The notes under the pieces are model-generated. The model was not told the origin of the DNA. It saw only the letters and a list, made by a program, of their open reading frames with translations, and did not search any database. A stretch of 64,000 nucleotides of DNA from Vulcanimicrobiota bacterium. GTDB lineage: Bacteria; Vulcanimicrobiota; Vulcanimicrobiia; Vulcanimicrobiales; Vulcanimicrobiaceae. Made by a program: the position numbers and the translations under genes. This document shows, one piece after another, positions 35,564 through 45,825 of this stretch (its first letter is position 1; each line of letters starts with the position of its first letter). The stretch spans positions 41,904 to 105,903 of the forward strand of contig JASHOG010000018.1 of NCBI GenBank assembly GCA_030041225.1. The letters run 5' to 3'.

Positions 35564-37207
35564 ATGAAGCGACTCGCGATCGCCGCAGGGCTGGCACTCT
35601 TGGTCACTGCCGGCTGCACGAAGACGACGGTCTCGACCACGGCTGCCTCAGGCCAGATCAACGCTTGGACTATTCCACACGTCCTGCGCTACGCGACCGA
35701 CGAAGATATCAGCTCGCTCAATCCCGAGCTCAGCCAGGAACAGACGTTACAGCTCATGTCGTCGCTGACCGCGGCGTGGCTCGTCAAGTGGAACCACGAG
35801 AACCTGCCGATACCGGAGATCGCAACCGAGGTTCCGACGAAGGAGAATGGCGGCGTCAGCCCCGACGGCTTGACGATCACGTATCACATACGCCGCGGTG
35901 TGCGATGGTCCGACGGCGCTTCACTGAACGCCGACGACGTCGTGTGGACGATCGAGCACGTCATCATGAACACTGCGAACGATATCACGAGTCGTACCGG
36001 CTTCGATCTCATCACGCACATCGACGAGCCGAACAAGTACACCGTGATTCTCCATCTCTCGAAACCCTACTCGCCCTTCGTCGTCGTCTTCTTCTCGAGT
36101 GCGGGCGCGAACCCGGCGATTCTCCCCAAGCACCTGCTTGCACAGTACCCGAACATCAACAAGGTCTCGTACAATGCATTGCCGGTCGGCGCGGGCCCAT
36201 TCATGTACAAGGAATGGAATCGGAATCAGGACGTGGTGATGGTTCCGAACCCGTACTATTGGCGCGGGCAGCCGAAACTCAAAGAGGTCGACTTCGAGAT
36301 CATCCCCGACCGGAACACCGTCTTCACGCAACTTCAATCCCACAGTCTCGATCTGTGGACTCAGGTTCCGGGAAACTACTTCGCGCGCATGGGCCAGCTC
36401 GGCAATAGCTTCACCTACCTGCGCCAGCCGGCGTATCTCTACAATCATGTCGATTTCAACGTAACGCGCCCGGCCGTCAGCGATCCGATCGTGCGCCGAG
36501 CGCTGGAGTACGCGATTGACCGTAAAGCGCTATTAGACAAGATTGCGTTGGGGCTTGGCGTTCTCGAAGAAGAGCCTGCGCCGAAGATGGCACCGTACTA
36601 CGATCCTCGCATCGCCTTCGTGCCGTTTGACATTGCCAAGGCGAACCAACTGCTCGACGCCGACGGTTGGAGGCGAGGCTCCGATGGAATTCGTGAGAAG
36701 AGCGGTGTGCGGCTCGTACTCGACGCTGCGACCTCGGCGGGGTCACCTGACGTCGATAACATGCTGGCGCTCATCCAGCAATGGTGGAAACAGATCGGTG
36801 TCGGGATGGAGATACGACGCTACGAATCATCGCAACTCTTTGAACCGTATGCAAGCGGTGGAATCATCTTGAACGGGAAGTGGGACGTTTCGTTCTTCGC
36901 GTGGGGCGACGACCCCATCGGCGACTTCTCGTTCCTGTACGCCTGCGACCAGATCCCACCGAATGGGCAGAACGACCTTCATTGGTGCAATCATGCTGCA
37001 GATGAGGCGATGCACGCGCTCTATTCACACTACGATCAGGCGCAGCGCAACGCCGATGACGCGATGCTCTTCACACAGCTAGCGCGCGATCTCCCCACGA
37101 TCGTCGAGTACGGTCGCGAGGACGTCTACATCTACAACCGCGACGTGAGAGGCTTCCACCCGAACCAGGTGACCCCATTCGACGACTTCATGAATGTCGA
37201 TATATGA
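35564..37207 (+). CDS. Peptide ABC transporter substrate-binding lipoprotein (SBP_bac_5 family), paralogue of 2429-4039
   Basis: Lipobox LLVTAGCTK; NGGVSPDGLTITYHIRRGVRWSDGASLNADDVVWTIEHVI. Confidence 0.9.
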   Translation: MKRLAIAAGLALLVTAGCTKTTVSTTAASGQINAWTIPHVLRYATDEDISSLNPELSQEQTLQLMSSLTAAWLVKWNHENLPIPEIATEVPTKENGGVSPDGLTITYHIRRGVRWSDGASLNADDVVWTIEHVIMNTANDITSRTGFDLITHIDEPNKYTVILHLSKPYSPFVVVFFSSAGANPAILPKHLLAQYPNINKVSYNALPVGAGPFMYKEWNRNQDVVMVPNPYYWRGQPKLKEVDFEIIPDRNTVFTQLQSHSLDLWTQVPGNYFARMGQLGNSFTYLRQPAYLYNHVDFNVTRPAVSDPIVRRALEYAIDRKALLDKIALGLGVLEEEPAPKMAPYYDPRIAFVPFDIAKANQLLDADGWRRGSDGIREKSGVRLVLDAATSAGSPDVDNMLALIQQWWKQIGVGMEIRRYESSQLFEPYASGGIILNGKWDVSFFAWGDDPIGDFSFLYACDQIPPNGQNDLHWCNHAADEAMHALYSHYDQAQRNADDAMLFTQLARDLPTIVEYGREDVYIYNRDVRGFHPNQVTPFDDFMNVDI

Positions 37208-37212
37208 AGCCG

Positions 37213-38178
37213 CTAGATCCAGGGTTCTGACGGGCCGGCATACACGTTCGTATAGAGGGTCTCGGGCGCTGGAAGAGGCTCGTCTTCGACGATGTCGGTT
37301 GTTGTGTTGACGAGCTGCGTCACCTCTTTGCGCATGCTCTCGATCTGCTCTGTGGTGAGCACACCGGCGTCGATCAGGCGCCGTTCGAAGCGCGGCACCG
37401 GATCGTTCGCGCGTTGCTGCGCGACCTCTTCGCGCGTGCGGTAGGTGCGCTCGTCGTCATCGGTCGTGTGCGAGAGGAAGCGATAGCATAACGCTTCGAC
37501 GAGCGTCGGACCACCGCCGGAGACGGCTTTCTTCCGTGCGCGCTTGACGGCGAGATAGACCGCGACGGGATCGAAACCGTCGATGCGTATGCCTTCGAAA
37601 CCGTAGCCCGCCGCGTGCTCGGCGACGTTGGGATTCCCCATCTGCTTGCTGATGTGCGTCGAGATCGCCCATTGGTTGTTCTCGCAGAGAAAGACGACCG
37701 GAACTCTGTGAATCGCGGCGAAGTTGACCGCTTCGTGCCACTCCCCTTCGCTCGTTGCTCCCTCGCCGAACGTACAGAGCACAGCTCGATCGCGCTCACC
37801 GTGGTACATGATGGCGTAGGCGGCTCCCACCGCATGCGTGCACTGCGAGGCGATGATCGACGAGATCGAGGCAATTCCTTTTGCCTTGTCGGTAACGTGA
37901 TTGATGATCGATCGTCCGCCGGTCGTGTCGGTAGCCCGTGCAAACTGCGAGCGGAAAACACCGGCAAGCTCGAAGCCGCAGGCGAGCAGAATCCCTGTAT
38001 TGCGATAGTAGGGGTAGAGCACATCCTTTCCGCGCACGAAAGCCATCCCCGCGCCGGCCTGGACCGCCTCGTGCCCCTCGGAGCCCATGGCAATGCCGAT
38101 CTTCCCCTGCCGGTTGAGCTGAAAGCCGCGTGTGTCGACGGCTCTCTGCAAGAGCATATTGCGCAGCAGCGCGACCAT
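37213..38178 (-). CDS. Thiamine-dependent 2-oxoacid dehydrogenase E1 alpha subunit
   Basis: MGSEGHEAVQAGAGMAF, CTFGEGATSEGEWHEAVNFAAIHRVPVVFLCENNQWAIST (ThDP motif), DGFDPVAVYLAVKRA, YRFLSHTTDDDERTYR. Confidence 0.88.
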   Translation of the reverse strand: MVALLRNMLLQRAVDTRGFQLNRQGKIGIAMGSEGHEAVQAGAGMAFVRGKDVLYPYYRNTGILLACGFELAGVFRSQFARATDTTGGRSIINHVTDKAKGIASISSIIASQCTHAVGAAYAIMYHGERDRAVLCTFGEGATSEGEWHEAVNFAAIHRVPVVFLCENNQWAISTHISKQMGNPNVAEHAAGYGFEGIRIDGFDPVAVYLAVKRARKKAVSGGGPTLVEALCYRFLSHTTDDDERTYRTREEVAQQRANDPVPRFERRLIDAGVLTTEQIESMRKEVTQLVNTTTDIVEDEPLPAPETLYTNVYAGPSEPWI

Positions 38179-38275
38179 CGTTTCTCTCGGAAGGCCATGC
38201 TCACGCACGGTGCGGGCGGTTCGTGCCACCGCCGCTGCCTTTCCGGCGGCCTCGTGGTATCCTGCTGGTGATATG

Positions 38276-38887
38276 ATGAAGCTGCATCCGAGAAGACCCC
38301 ACGGAATCGACTCGCTCACCGATATCGCGTTCAAGCTCTTCGCCGAACGCGGATACGACGCGACGTCCATGGATGAAGTCGCAACGGTCGCAGGCATCAC
38401 CAAGGCGAGCATCTATCATCACGTTTCGGGGAAAGAGGCGCTGCTCGCGCACGGTCTCAATCGCGCCCTTACCGCGCTCTTCGCCGTGCTCGACGAGTCG
38501 GCGGCGAAGGAAGGCACGCCGCGGCAGCGCTTGGAGGCGATCGTCGTGCGCGTTGCCGAGGTGACGATGCACATGCTGCCCGAGGTGAGCGTCCTTTTTC
38601 GCGTTCGCGGTAACTCGCCGACCGAGCGCGATGCAATGACGCGGCGGCGAGCGTTCGATCGCGAGATCGCGCAGCTCGTCACGGCGGCGCAGCGCGATGG
38701 CAGTATGCGTGCCGACATCGACGCCGGTTTGCTCACGCGCTTGATCTTTGGGATGTCGAACTCGGTCGTCGAGTGGTACCGGCCGAACGGGCGTACCCCG
38801 GCAAGGACGATCGCGCTGGCGGTCGCCAGCCTCGCGTTCGAGGGGACCGGCGAAATTGACGCTTCCCTGAAGGCAGCGGTAGAATAA
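38276..38887 (+). CDS. TetR/AcrR family transcriptional regulator
   Basis: FKLFAERGYDATSMDEVATVAGITKASIYHHVSGKEALLAHGLN. Confidence 0.92.
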   Translation: MKLHPRRPHGIDSLTDIAFKLFAERGYDATSMDEVATVAGITKASIYHHVSGKEALLAHGLNRALTALFAVLDESAAKEGTPRQRLEAIVVRVAEVTMHMLPEVSVLFRVRGNSPTERDAMTRRRAFDREIAQLVTAAQRDGSMRADIDAGLLTRLIFGMSNSVVEWYRPNGRTPARTIALAVASLAFEGTGEIDASLKAAVE

Positions 38888-38894
38888 GGTCGAA

Positions 38895-38910
38895 CCTACC
38901 ATTTGGTAGG
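38895..38910. promoter_or_regulatory. Candidate TetR-family operator CCTACCA-TT-TGGTAGG
   Basis: Perfect 7-bp inverted repeat with 2-nt spacer between tetR and paaZ. Confidence 0.6.
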
Positions 38911-38928
38911 GAAAGGCAGGCGAGCGGG

Positions 38929-41028
38929 GTGAGAGTACGCAGCTACGTCAACGGCGGCTGGCACGAGGCGCGCAGCGGCTTCACTGAAGTACGCTCCGCG
39001 ATCGACGGCCGCGTCGTTGCCGAGGTTTCGAGCGACGGCATCGACTTCGCGAAGGCGCTCGCCTATGGACGGAACGTCGGGGGCAACGCGCTGCGCCGGA
39101 TGACCTTCCACGAGCGCGCGGAGATGGTGAAACGTCTGGCGCTCCGGCTCGCCGATTGCAAGGATCGTCTCTACGAGCTTTCCTACGACACCGGCGCGAC
39201 GAAGAAAGATTGTTTCTTCGATATTGACGGCGGGATCATGACGCTGTTTTCGTTTGCGTCGAAGGGTCGCCGCGAGCTTCCCAACGCGCGCGTCGCGATC
39301 GACGGTGCGCTCGAGCCGCTTTCCAAGGAAGGAACGTTCGTTGGGCGTCACATCTATACACCGCGCGAAGGCATCGCGATCCACATCAACGCCTACAACT
39401 TTCCCTGCTGGGGCATGCTCGAGAAACTCGCGCCGGCAATCATCGCGGGCATGCCGATCCTCGTGAAGCCGGCGACGCCCTCGGCCTACGTGGCCTACGC
39501 ACTCTTCGAGGAGATCGTACGGTCCCAGATCTTTCCCGAAGGGAGCGTGCAGTTCGTTGCGGGCAGCCTCGGTGACGCGCTCGAGCACTTGAGCGGACAG
39601 GACGTCGTCTCATTCACCGGCTCACACTCCACCTCGACCGCGCTACAGAGCACGGCGGCGGTGCGCGAGAACGCGGTGCGCTTCATCGCGGAGCAGGATT
39701 CGCTCAACGCGGCAATCCTTGCGCCGGAGGCCGGGCCGGGGACGCCGGAGTTCGACCTCTTCGCAAAGGAGATCGTGCGAGAGATCACTGCAAAGGCGGG
39801 TCAGCGCTGCACCTGCATCCGGCGTGCGATCGTTCCGAGTGCCTATCTCGACGAAATGCAGAGCACGCTCGTGGGGCGGCTGCAAAAGGTCGTCGTCGGC
39901 AGCCCGCGCGACGAGCACGCGACGATGGGCGCGCTCGTGAGCTTTGCGCAACGCGACGACGTTCGCGCACGCGTCGAGGAGCTTGCGCGCGAGGCGCGGA
40001 TCGTCTACGGAGATCCGGTGCACGTCAACGTCGCCGGCGGCGACGACGGGCACGGCGCGTTCATGTCTCCCGTCGTGCTGCGCTGCGATAAACCACTCGC
40101 GGCGAAGGCCGTGCACGCTGTCGAAGCGTTCGGCCCGGTGACGACGCTCATGCCGTACGAGGGCATCGCCGAGGCTATCGCCATCGCAAATCGCGGCGAG
40201 GGCAGCCTTTGCGCATCGGTCTTCGGCTACAACGCCGATTCAGTCGATGAGATCGTTCGCGGCATTGCGCCGTTCCACGGACGTGTGCTCGTCGTCGATC
40301 GCGACTGCGCAAAGGAGCAGACCGGTCACGGTTCACCGCTCGCGCCGCTCGTTCACGGCGGACCGGGACGCGCGGGGGGCGGCGAGGAGATGGGCGGTGT
40401 TCGCGGGGTCTTCCACTACATGCAGCGCACGGCCGTACAAGGTTCACCGCAGCGGCTCTTCACCGTGACGGCGCAGTGGAATCCCGGAGCCGCCGAAGAT
40501 CCGGCGCCTCGTCATCCCTTCGAAATCCCATTCGAGTCGCTGCGCGTCGGAGAAACGTTCCGCAGCGCGACACGCGAGGTCACGCTCGCGGATATCGAGC
40601 GCTTCGCGGAGTTCACCGGCGACAAATTCTACGCGCACATGGACGAGGCGGCGGCAAAGGCGAGCCCGTTCTTCAAAGGGCGCGTCGCGCACGGCTACCT
40701 GCTGCTCTCGTTCGCGGCGGGCCTCTTCGTGAAGCCCGAGCTCGGCCCGGTGCTCGCTAACTACGGTCTCGACAGCCTGCGCTTCCTGAAGCCGGTCTAT
40801 CCCGGCGATCGCGTGCGCGTGCGCCTGACCGTGAAAGAGAAGACCCCGCGCAAGCCCGAGTACGGCGAGGTGCGTTGGTCGGTAACGTTGTTCAATCAAG
40901 ACGACGACGTCGTCGCGCAGTACGACCTGCTCACGATGAACGCAACGAAGGAGCACGTTCCGAGTGCCGTCATCCCGAGCGAAGCGAACGCAGTGAGCGT
41001 CGTCGAGGAAAGCGTATCAGGAGTTTGA
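38929..41028 (+). CDS. paaZ: Phenylacetate degradation bifunctional protein PaaZ (aldehyde dehydrogenase + MaoC-like hydratase)
   Basis: ALDH module ([39 protein letters not shown]) fused to hotdog hydratase ([37 protein letters not shown]); GTG start. Confidence 0.93.
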   Translation: MRVRSYVNGGWHEARSGFTEVRSAIDGRVVAEVSSDGIDFAKALAYGRNVGGNALRRMTFHERAEMVKRLALRLADCKDRLYELSYDTGATKKDCFFDIDGGIMTLFSFASKGRRELPNARVAIDGALEPLSKEGTFVGRHIYTPREGIAIHINAYNFPCWGMLEKLAPAIIAGMPILVKPATPSAYVAYALFEEIVRSQIFPEGSVQFVAGSLGDALEHLSGQDVVSFTGSHSTSTALQSTAAVRENAVRFIAEQDSLNAAILAPEAGPGTPEFDLFAKEIVREITAKAGQRCTCIRRAIVPSAYLDEMQSTLVGRLQKVVVGSPRDEHATMGALVSFAQRDDVRARVEELAREARIVYGDPVHVNVAGGDDGHGAFMSPVVLRCDKPLAAKAVHAVEAFGPVTTLMPYEGIAEAIAIANRGEGSLCASVFGYNADSVDEIVRGIAPFHGRVLVVDRDCAKEQTGHGSPLAPLVHGGPGRAGGGEEMGGVRGVFHYMQRTAVQGSPQRLFTVTAQWNPGAAEDPAPRHPFEIPFESLRVGETFRSATREVTLADIERFAEFTGDKFYAHMDEAAAKASPFFKGRVAHGYLLLSFAAGLFVKPELGPVLANYGLDSLRFLKPVYPGDRVRVRLTVKEKTPRKPEYGEVRWSVTLFNQDDDVVAQYDLLTMNATKEHVPSAVIPSEANAVSVVEESVSGV

Positions 41029-41029
41029 T

Positions 41030-42010
41030 TTGTACACATCTATAAGCGACGGCATTGACGGCAATGCCAATGGAGGCGATGAGCGCGAGCAGGCGTTCAA
41101 CGCGCGGCTCGATCGCGCGATGAAGATCGAGCCCTCCGACTGGATGCCGGAGGCCTATCGAAAGACGCTCGTTCGCCAAATCTCGCAGCACGCGCATTCG
41201 GAGATCGTCGGCATGCTGCCGGAGGGGAACTGGATCACGCGTGCGCCGTCGTTGCATCGCAAGCTCATCCTGCTTGCGAAGGTACAGGATGAGGCCGGAC
41301 ACGGACTCTACCTCTACAGCGCAGGCGAGACCCTCGGCACGCCGCGCGACGAGATGGTCGCTGCGTTGCACTCGGGCAAGGCGAAGTACTCTTCGATCTT
41401 CAACTATCCAACGCTCGCGTGGGCCGACGTCGGTGCCATCGGCTGGCTCGTCGACGGCGCCGCGATCATCAATCAAATCCCCCTGACGCGTTGCTCCTAC
41501 GGACCGTACGCGCGCGCCATGGTGCGAATCTGCAAAGAGGAGAGTTTCCATCAGCGCCAAGGTTTCGAGATCATGTGGACGCTCGCGCACGGAACGACGG
41601 CGCAGCATGCGATGGCCCAAGATGCGCTCGATCGCTGGTGGTGGCCCTCGGTGATGATGTTCGGCCCACCCGATTCGGAATCGACGCACAACGAGCAGTC
41701 GCAGCGCTGGAGAATCAAGCTCTTCACGAACGACGAGCTTCGCCGGAAGTTCATCGATCAAACGGTTCCGCAGTCCGAGAAACTCGGCTTGAGGATTCCC
41801 GACCCGCAGTTGCGCTGGAACGAGCGAACGCAGCACTATGAGATCGGACCGATCGATTGGGAAGAGTTTTACCGCGTGATCAAAGGCGACGGCCCGTGCA
41901 ACAAGGACCGTCTGCAGACGCGCATCGATGCGTGGGAGGACGGCGCCTGGGTGCGCGAGGCTGCGACCGAGCACGCTCGCAAGCGCGCCGAGAGGAGCGA
42001 CGCCGCGTGA
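41030..42010 (+). CDS. paaA: 1,2-phenylacetyl-CoA epoxidase subunit PaaA
   Basis: [62 protein letters not shown]. Confidence 0.95.
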   Translation: MYTSISDGIDGNANGGDEREQAFNARLDRAMKIEPSDWMPEAYRKTLVRQISQHAHSEIVGMLPEGNWITRAPSLHRKLILLAKVQDEAGHGLYLYSAGETLGTPRDEMVAALHSGKAKYSSIFNYPTLAWADVGAIGWLVDGAAIINQIPLTRCSYGPYARAMVRICKEESFHQRQGFEIMWTLAHGTTAQHAMAQDALDRWWWPSVMMFGPPDSESTHNEQSQRWRIKLFTNDELRRKFIDQTVPQSEKLGLRIPDPQLRWNERTQHYEIGPIDWEEFYRVIKGDGPCNKDRLQTRIDAWEDGAWVREAATEHARKRAERSDAA

Positions 42011-42291
42011 CGAAGGGTTGGCCGCAATGGGAAGTTTTCGTTCGCAGCGAGGCCGGACTCGCACACAAGCACGTGGGCAGCCTCCATGCGGCCGACGTGC
42101 GTATGGCGCTCGAGAACGCGCGCGATCTCTATACCCGGCGTAACGAGGGCGTGAGTATCTGGGTCGTCAGGTCGGAAGATGTGCACGCAACCGATCCGGA
42201 CGAGGCTGAGGCGTTCTTCGAGCCGTCTGAGGACAAGCGCTATCGCTTTCCGACCTCCTATCACGTTCCGGAGGGCGTCGAACACCTATGA
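42007..42291 (+). CDS. paaB: 1,2-phenylacetyl-CoA epoxidase subunit PaaB
   Basis: [53 protein letters not shown] start. Confidence 0.94.
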   Translation: MTKGWPQWEVFVRSEAGLAHKHVGSLHAADVRMALENARDLYTRRNEGVSIWVVRSEDVHATDPDEAEAFFEPSEDKRYRFPTSYHVPEGVEHL

Positions 42292-43037
42292 ACGCGCGCG
42301 TCGAATACGTCCTGCGCTTCGGCGATAACGCGCTCGTGCTCGCGCAGCGGCTCTGCGCGTGGGTCGCGCACGCTCCGATCATGGAGGAGGACGTCGCGCT
42401 CGCCAACGTTTCGCTCGACCTCTTCGGGCAAGCGCGGCTCTGGCTCGCGTACGCCGGCGAGCTCGAGGGCGCCGGACGCGACGAGGACGCGCTCGCCTTT
42501 CACCGCGGCGCCGGCGAGTTTCGCAACGTGCTGCTCGTGGAGCGCCCGAACGGTGATTTCGCCGAGACGACCGTGCGCGGTTACTTCTACGATCTCTGGG
42601 CCTCGCTCGCGCTTGCCGAGCTTTCGCGCTCGAAAGACGAGCGCATTGCGGCGATCGCGGAGAAGGCGCGCAAGGAGAACGCGTATCATCTGCGGCGCAG
42701 CGAGGACTGGATGATTCGTTTGGGCGACGGGACTGAGGAGAGCCGTTCGCGTATGCAGCGCGCCGTGAACGACTTTTGGCGCTACACGGGCGAGTTGTTC
42801 CTCGGAGATGAGGTCGATGCTACGATGCGAGAGCAGGGCGTCGGGTTCGATCCCACGGCGCTGCGCGAGCCGTGGCTCGAGCGCGTTCGCGCAACGTTCG
42901 CTGCGGCGACGCTCGACGTTTCTTCCGACGTGTGGATGCAACGGGGGGGAAAGCAAGGCGTGCATACGGAGTCGCTCGGATATCTCCTCGCTGAGATGCA
43001 AGTGCTTCCGCGCACGATCAGCGGGGCGGCGTGGTAA
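42288..43037 (+). CDS. paaC: 1,2-phenylacetyl-CoA epoxidase subunit PaaC
   Basis: GDNALVLAQRLCAWVAHAPIMEEDVALANVSLDLFGQAR, KENAYHLRRSEDWMIRLGDGTEES. Confidence 0.94.
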   Translation: MNARVEYVLRFGDNALVLAQRLCAWVAHAPIMEEDVALANVSLDLFGQARLWLAYAGELEGAGRDEDALAFHRGAGEFRNVLLVERPNGDFAETTVRGYFYDLWASLALAELSRSKDERIAAIAEKARKENAYHLRRSEDWMIRLGDGTEESRSRMQRAVNDFWRYTGELFLGDEVDATMREQGVGFDPTALREPWLERVRATFAAATLDVSSDVWMQRGGKQGVHTESLGYLLAEMQVLPRTISGAAW

Positions 43038-43043
43038 AGTGCA

Positions 43044-43532
43044 ATGATGTGTCATGGTGAGCGCAGTGAACGGAGTGAGGTAGGCAACGGCATCGAAGCC
43101 ATTCGAGCGTTGCTTGACGATGTTCGCGACCCGGAGATTCCGGCGATCTCGATTACCGACCTCGGCATTATGCGCGACGTGCGGCGTGCGAGTGACGGCG
43201 CACTCGAGATCGTACTGACACCGACATACTCCGGTTGCCCCGCGACGAAGGCGATTCAAGAGGATGTGGAGGGGACGCTGCGCGAGCACGGCGTCGAGAA
43301 CGCGCGCGTCGTCGTGCAGCTTGCGCCCGCGTGGACGACGGAGTGGATCACCCAGCGCGGACGCGAGCGCCTGAGAGCCTTTGGTATCGCTCCGCCGGAA
43401 GAGGTCGCGCGCTGCCCGCGATGCAGCTCGGCCTCGACGCGTGAGCTCGCGCACTTCGGCTCGACACCGTGCAAGGCGCTCTATCGCTGCAACGCCTGCA
43501 ACGAACCCTTCGACTACTTCAAGAGGCTGTAG
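43044..43532 (+). CDS. paaD: Phenylacetate degradation protein PaaD (MIP18/DUF59 family)
   Basis: LLDDVRDPEIPAISITDLGIMRDV, TPTYSGCPATKAIQEDV, ARCPRCSS...CKALYRCNACNEPFDYFK. Confidence 0.92.
   Translation: MMCHGERSERSEVGNGIEAIRALLDDVRDPEIPAISITDLGIMRDVRRASDGALEIVLTPTYSGCPATKAIQEDVEGTLREHGVENARVVVQLAPAWTTEWITQRGRERLRAFGIAPPEEVARCPRCSSASTRELAHFGSTPCKALYRCNACNEPFDYFKRL
43048..43080. repeat. REP-like repeat at the 5' end of paaD
   Basis: TGTGTCATGGTGAGCGCAGTGAACGGAGTGAGG, encodes CHGERSERSE. Confidence 0.5.
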
Positions 43533-44618
43533 GTGCGCTTCCATTCTTTGAGCGTGCGTGACGTGCGAAGGGAGACGCGTGACGCGGTGGTCGTCGAGCT
43601 CGACGTCCCGGAGGACGCGCGCGATGCCTTCAGCTTCACGCAAGGCCAGTATCTCACGCTGCGCTCGGCGATCGACGGGAACGAGGAGCGTAGGTCGTAC
43701 TCGATATGCTCGAGTCCGCTCTCCGGCCGGCTGCGTGTCGCGATCAAGCGGGTTGACGACGGGCTCTTCTCGTCATGGGCGCATGCGACGCTCGCGCCTG
43801 GGATGCAGCTCGAGGTCGCGCCGCCGGAGGGACGCTTCTTTCTCCCGCTCGATGCGAGCAATCGTCGTCATTACCTCGCCTTCGCCGCGGGAAGCGGCAT
43901 CACGCCGGTCCTCTCGCTCGTCGAGACGACGCTTGCGCTCGAGCCGCAGAGCCGCTTCACCCTCGTCTACGGGAATCGTTCCTCCTCGGCAACGATGTTC
44001 CGCGAAGAGCTCCTGCGACTGAAAGATCGCTACCTCGGCCGATTTGCGCTCATCTTCGTGACGAGCCGCGAGAAGCAGGAGATCGAGCTCTTCAACGGGC
44101 GCATCGATCGCGAGCGCGTCATCGCGCTCGCAAAGGGCTGGATCGATCTCGAAGAGGTCGACTACGTGTTTCTCTGCGGACCTGAGTCGATGATGGGGAG
44201 CGTCGTGCTAGCACTGCGGGATTGCGGCTTCGATCGTAAGCACGTCCTCGTCGAGCGCTTCACAACTGATCGAACGCAGCGAGCGCTTCGCCCACGTCCC
44301 GCGACGCAACAGCACGACGACCTTTGCCAGGTCAGCGTGACCCTCGACGGAGCCGTCCGGACCTTCGACGTGCACAAGGGGCGCGAGTCCATTCTCGACG
44401 CCGGACTACGCAACGGGATCGACCTGCCGCACTCGTGCAAGGGTGGCGTCTGCTCATCGTGTCGCGCGCAGCTGCGCAGCGGAGAGGTAGACATGGACGC
44501 GCACTTCGCACTCGAAGACTATGAAGTGCGCAGCGGCGTCGTGCTGATGTGTCAGAGCCATCCCGTCACCGATCGCGTCGAGCTCGACGTCGACGCGATT
44601 GCGGCGCAACTCGTATGA
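43533..44618 (+). CDS. paaE: 1,2-phenylacetyl-CoA epoxidase reductase PaaE
   Basis: RRSYSICSSPLSGRLRVAIKRV, FAAGSGITPVLSLVETTL, plant-type ferredoxin motif LPHSCKGGVCSSCRAQL. Confidence 0.93.
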   Translation: MRFHSLSVRDVRRETRDAVVVELDVPEDARDAFSFTQGQYLTLRSAIDGNEERRSYSICSSPLSGRLRVAIKRVDDGLFSSWAHATLAPGMQLEVAPPEGRFFLPLDASNRRHYLAFAAGSGITPVLSLVETTLALEPQSRFTLVYGNRSSSATMFREELLRLKDRYLGRFALIFVTSREKQEIELFNGRIDRERVIALAKGWIDLEEVDYVFLCGPESMMGSVVLALRDCGFDRKHVLVERFTTDRTQRALRPRPATQQHDDLCQVSVTLDGAVRTFDVHKGRESILDAGLRNGIDLPHSCKGGVCSSCRAQLRSGEVDMDAHFALEDYEVRSGVVLMCQSHPVTDRVELDVDAIAAQLV

Positions 44619-45394
44619 GCGACCACGTTCTCGTCTCACAGGTGGACGGTATCCGGCGCATCACGTTGAGCCGTCCGGAGAAACTCAACGCAATGAGCGG
44701 GGAGATGGCGGAATCCGCGCGCGCGGCCTTCGAGGAGGCTGCCGATGATCGCGATACGCGCATCGTCGTGCTCACCGGAGCGGGGCGCGCGTTCTGCGCC
44801 GGGCAGGATCTCGCAGAGGGGGCAATTGCGCCGGGAAAGGACCTCGGCGCGTGGCTGGACCGCAGCTACAACCCCCTCGTGCGAGCGATTCGCAGGCTCG
44901 AAAAACCGGTGCTCGCGCGCGTCAACGGCATCGCCGCAGGTGCCGGTGCGAACCTCGCCTTTGCCTGTGATATCGTCGTCGCCGGCGAGTCGGCGCAGTT
45001 CGTCGAGTCGTTCGCGCGCATCGGTTTACTTCCCGACTCAGGCGGAACGTGGATGCTGCCGCGTCTTATCGGTCACGCACGTGCGGTCGCGCTCTCAATG
45101 CTCGGTACGCCGATGACCGCACGGCAGGCATATGAATGGGGCGCCGTGTGGAGGGTTGTCGCCGACGGTGAACTGGACGGAGTTTGCGAGGAGCTCGCGC
45201 GGACGCTCGCCGCCGCGCCCACCAAGGCGATGGCGGCGATCAAGTCGGCGACGCTCAGGGGATGGGAACAGACACTCGACGCGCAGCTCGATCTCGAGCG
45301 ATCTCTGCAGCGTGCACTCGGTGCGACGGCAGACTATCGCGAAGGCGTCGAGGCGTTCACGGAAAAACGTCTGCCATCGTTCAAAGGAGAATGA
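44615..45394 (+). CDS. paaG: Enoyl-CoA hydratase/isomerase family (PaaG-like)
   Basis: GRAFCAGQDLAEGAIAPGKDLGAWLDRSYNPLVRAIRRLEKPVLARVNGIAAGAGANLAFACDIVVAGESAQFVESFARIGLLPDSGGTW. Confidence 0.85.
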   Translation: MSDHVLVSQVDGIRRITLSRPEKLNAMSGEMAESARAAFEEAADDRDTRIVVLTGAGRAFCAGQDLAEGAIAPGKDLGAWLDRSYNPLVRAIRRLEKPVLARVNGIAAGAGANLAFACDIVVAGESAQFVESFARIGLLPDSGGTWMLPRLIGHARAVALSMLGTPMTARQAYEWGAVWRVVADGELDGVCEELARTLAAAPTKAMAAIKSATLRGWEQTLDAQLDLERSLQRALGATADYREGVEAFTEKRLPSFKGE

Positions 45395-45825
45395 TGAGCG
45401 AAGACGTCCGGCTCGCGGAGCGCTGCGCGAGCGAGATGTTCGAACGGGACCGCGCCTCACAAGCCGCCGGCATGCGAATCGAAGCCGTTGCACCGGGCTA
45501 CGCGCGCCTCTCGATGCGACTCCTCCCCGAGATGATCAACGGTCACGCAACGGCACATGGCGGCACGATCTTCACGCTCGCAGATTCCGCGTTCGCGTTT
45601 GCTTGCAACTCTCGCAACGTGCGCACCGTTGCGCAGCACTGTTCGATCACGTTCGTGACGTCGGGACGCGAGGGAGAGGTACTCATTGCCGAGGCGCGCG
45701 AGGCGAATCTCGCCGGGCGCTTCGGCATCTACGACGTCACCGTGAGTTCTGAGGACGGCCGCGTCGTTGCCATCTTTCGCGGCCACTCGGCCGCGACGCG
45801 TGAGACGGTGATCGACGAGGGATGA
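45391..45825 (+). CDS. paaI: PaaI-like hotdog thioesterase
   Basis: LLPEMINGHATAHGGTIFTLADSAFAFACNSRN. Confidence 0.9.
   Translation: MMSEDVRLAERCASEMFERDRASQAAGMRIEAVAPGYARLSMRLLPEMINGHATAHGGTIFTLADSAFAFACNSRNVRTVAQHCSITFVTSGREGEVLIAEAREANLAGRFGIYDVTVSSEDGRVVAIFRGHSAATRETVIDEG

Noticed and set aside
42261-43643. 460-aa minus-strand ORF
   Set aside because: Antisense to paaC/paaD, which have clear family motifs
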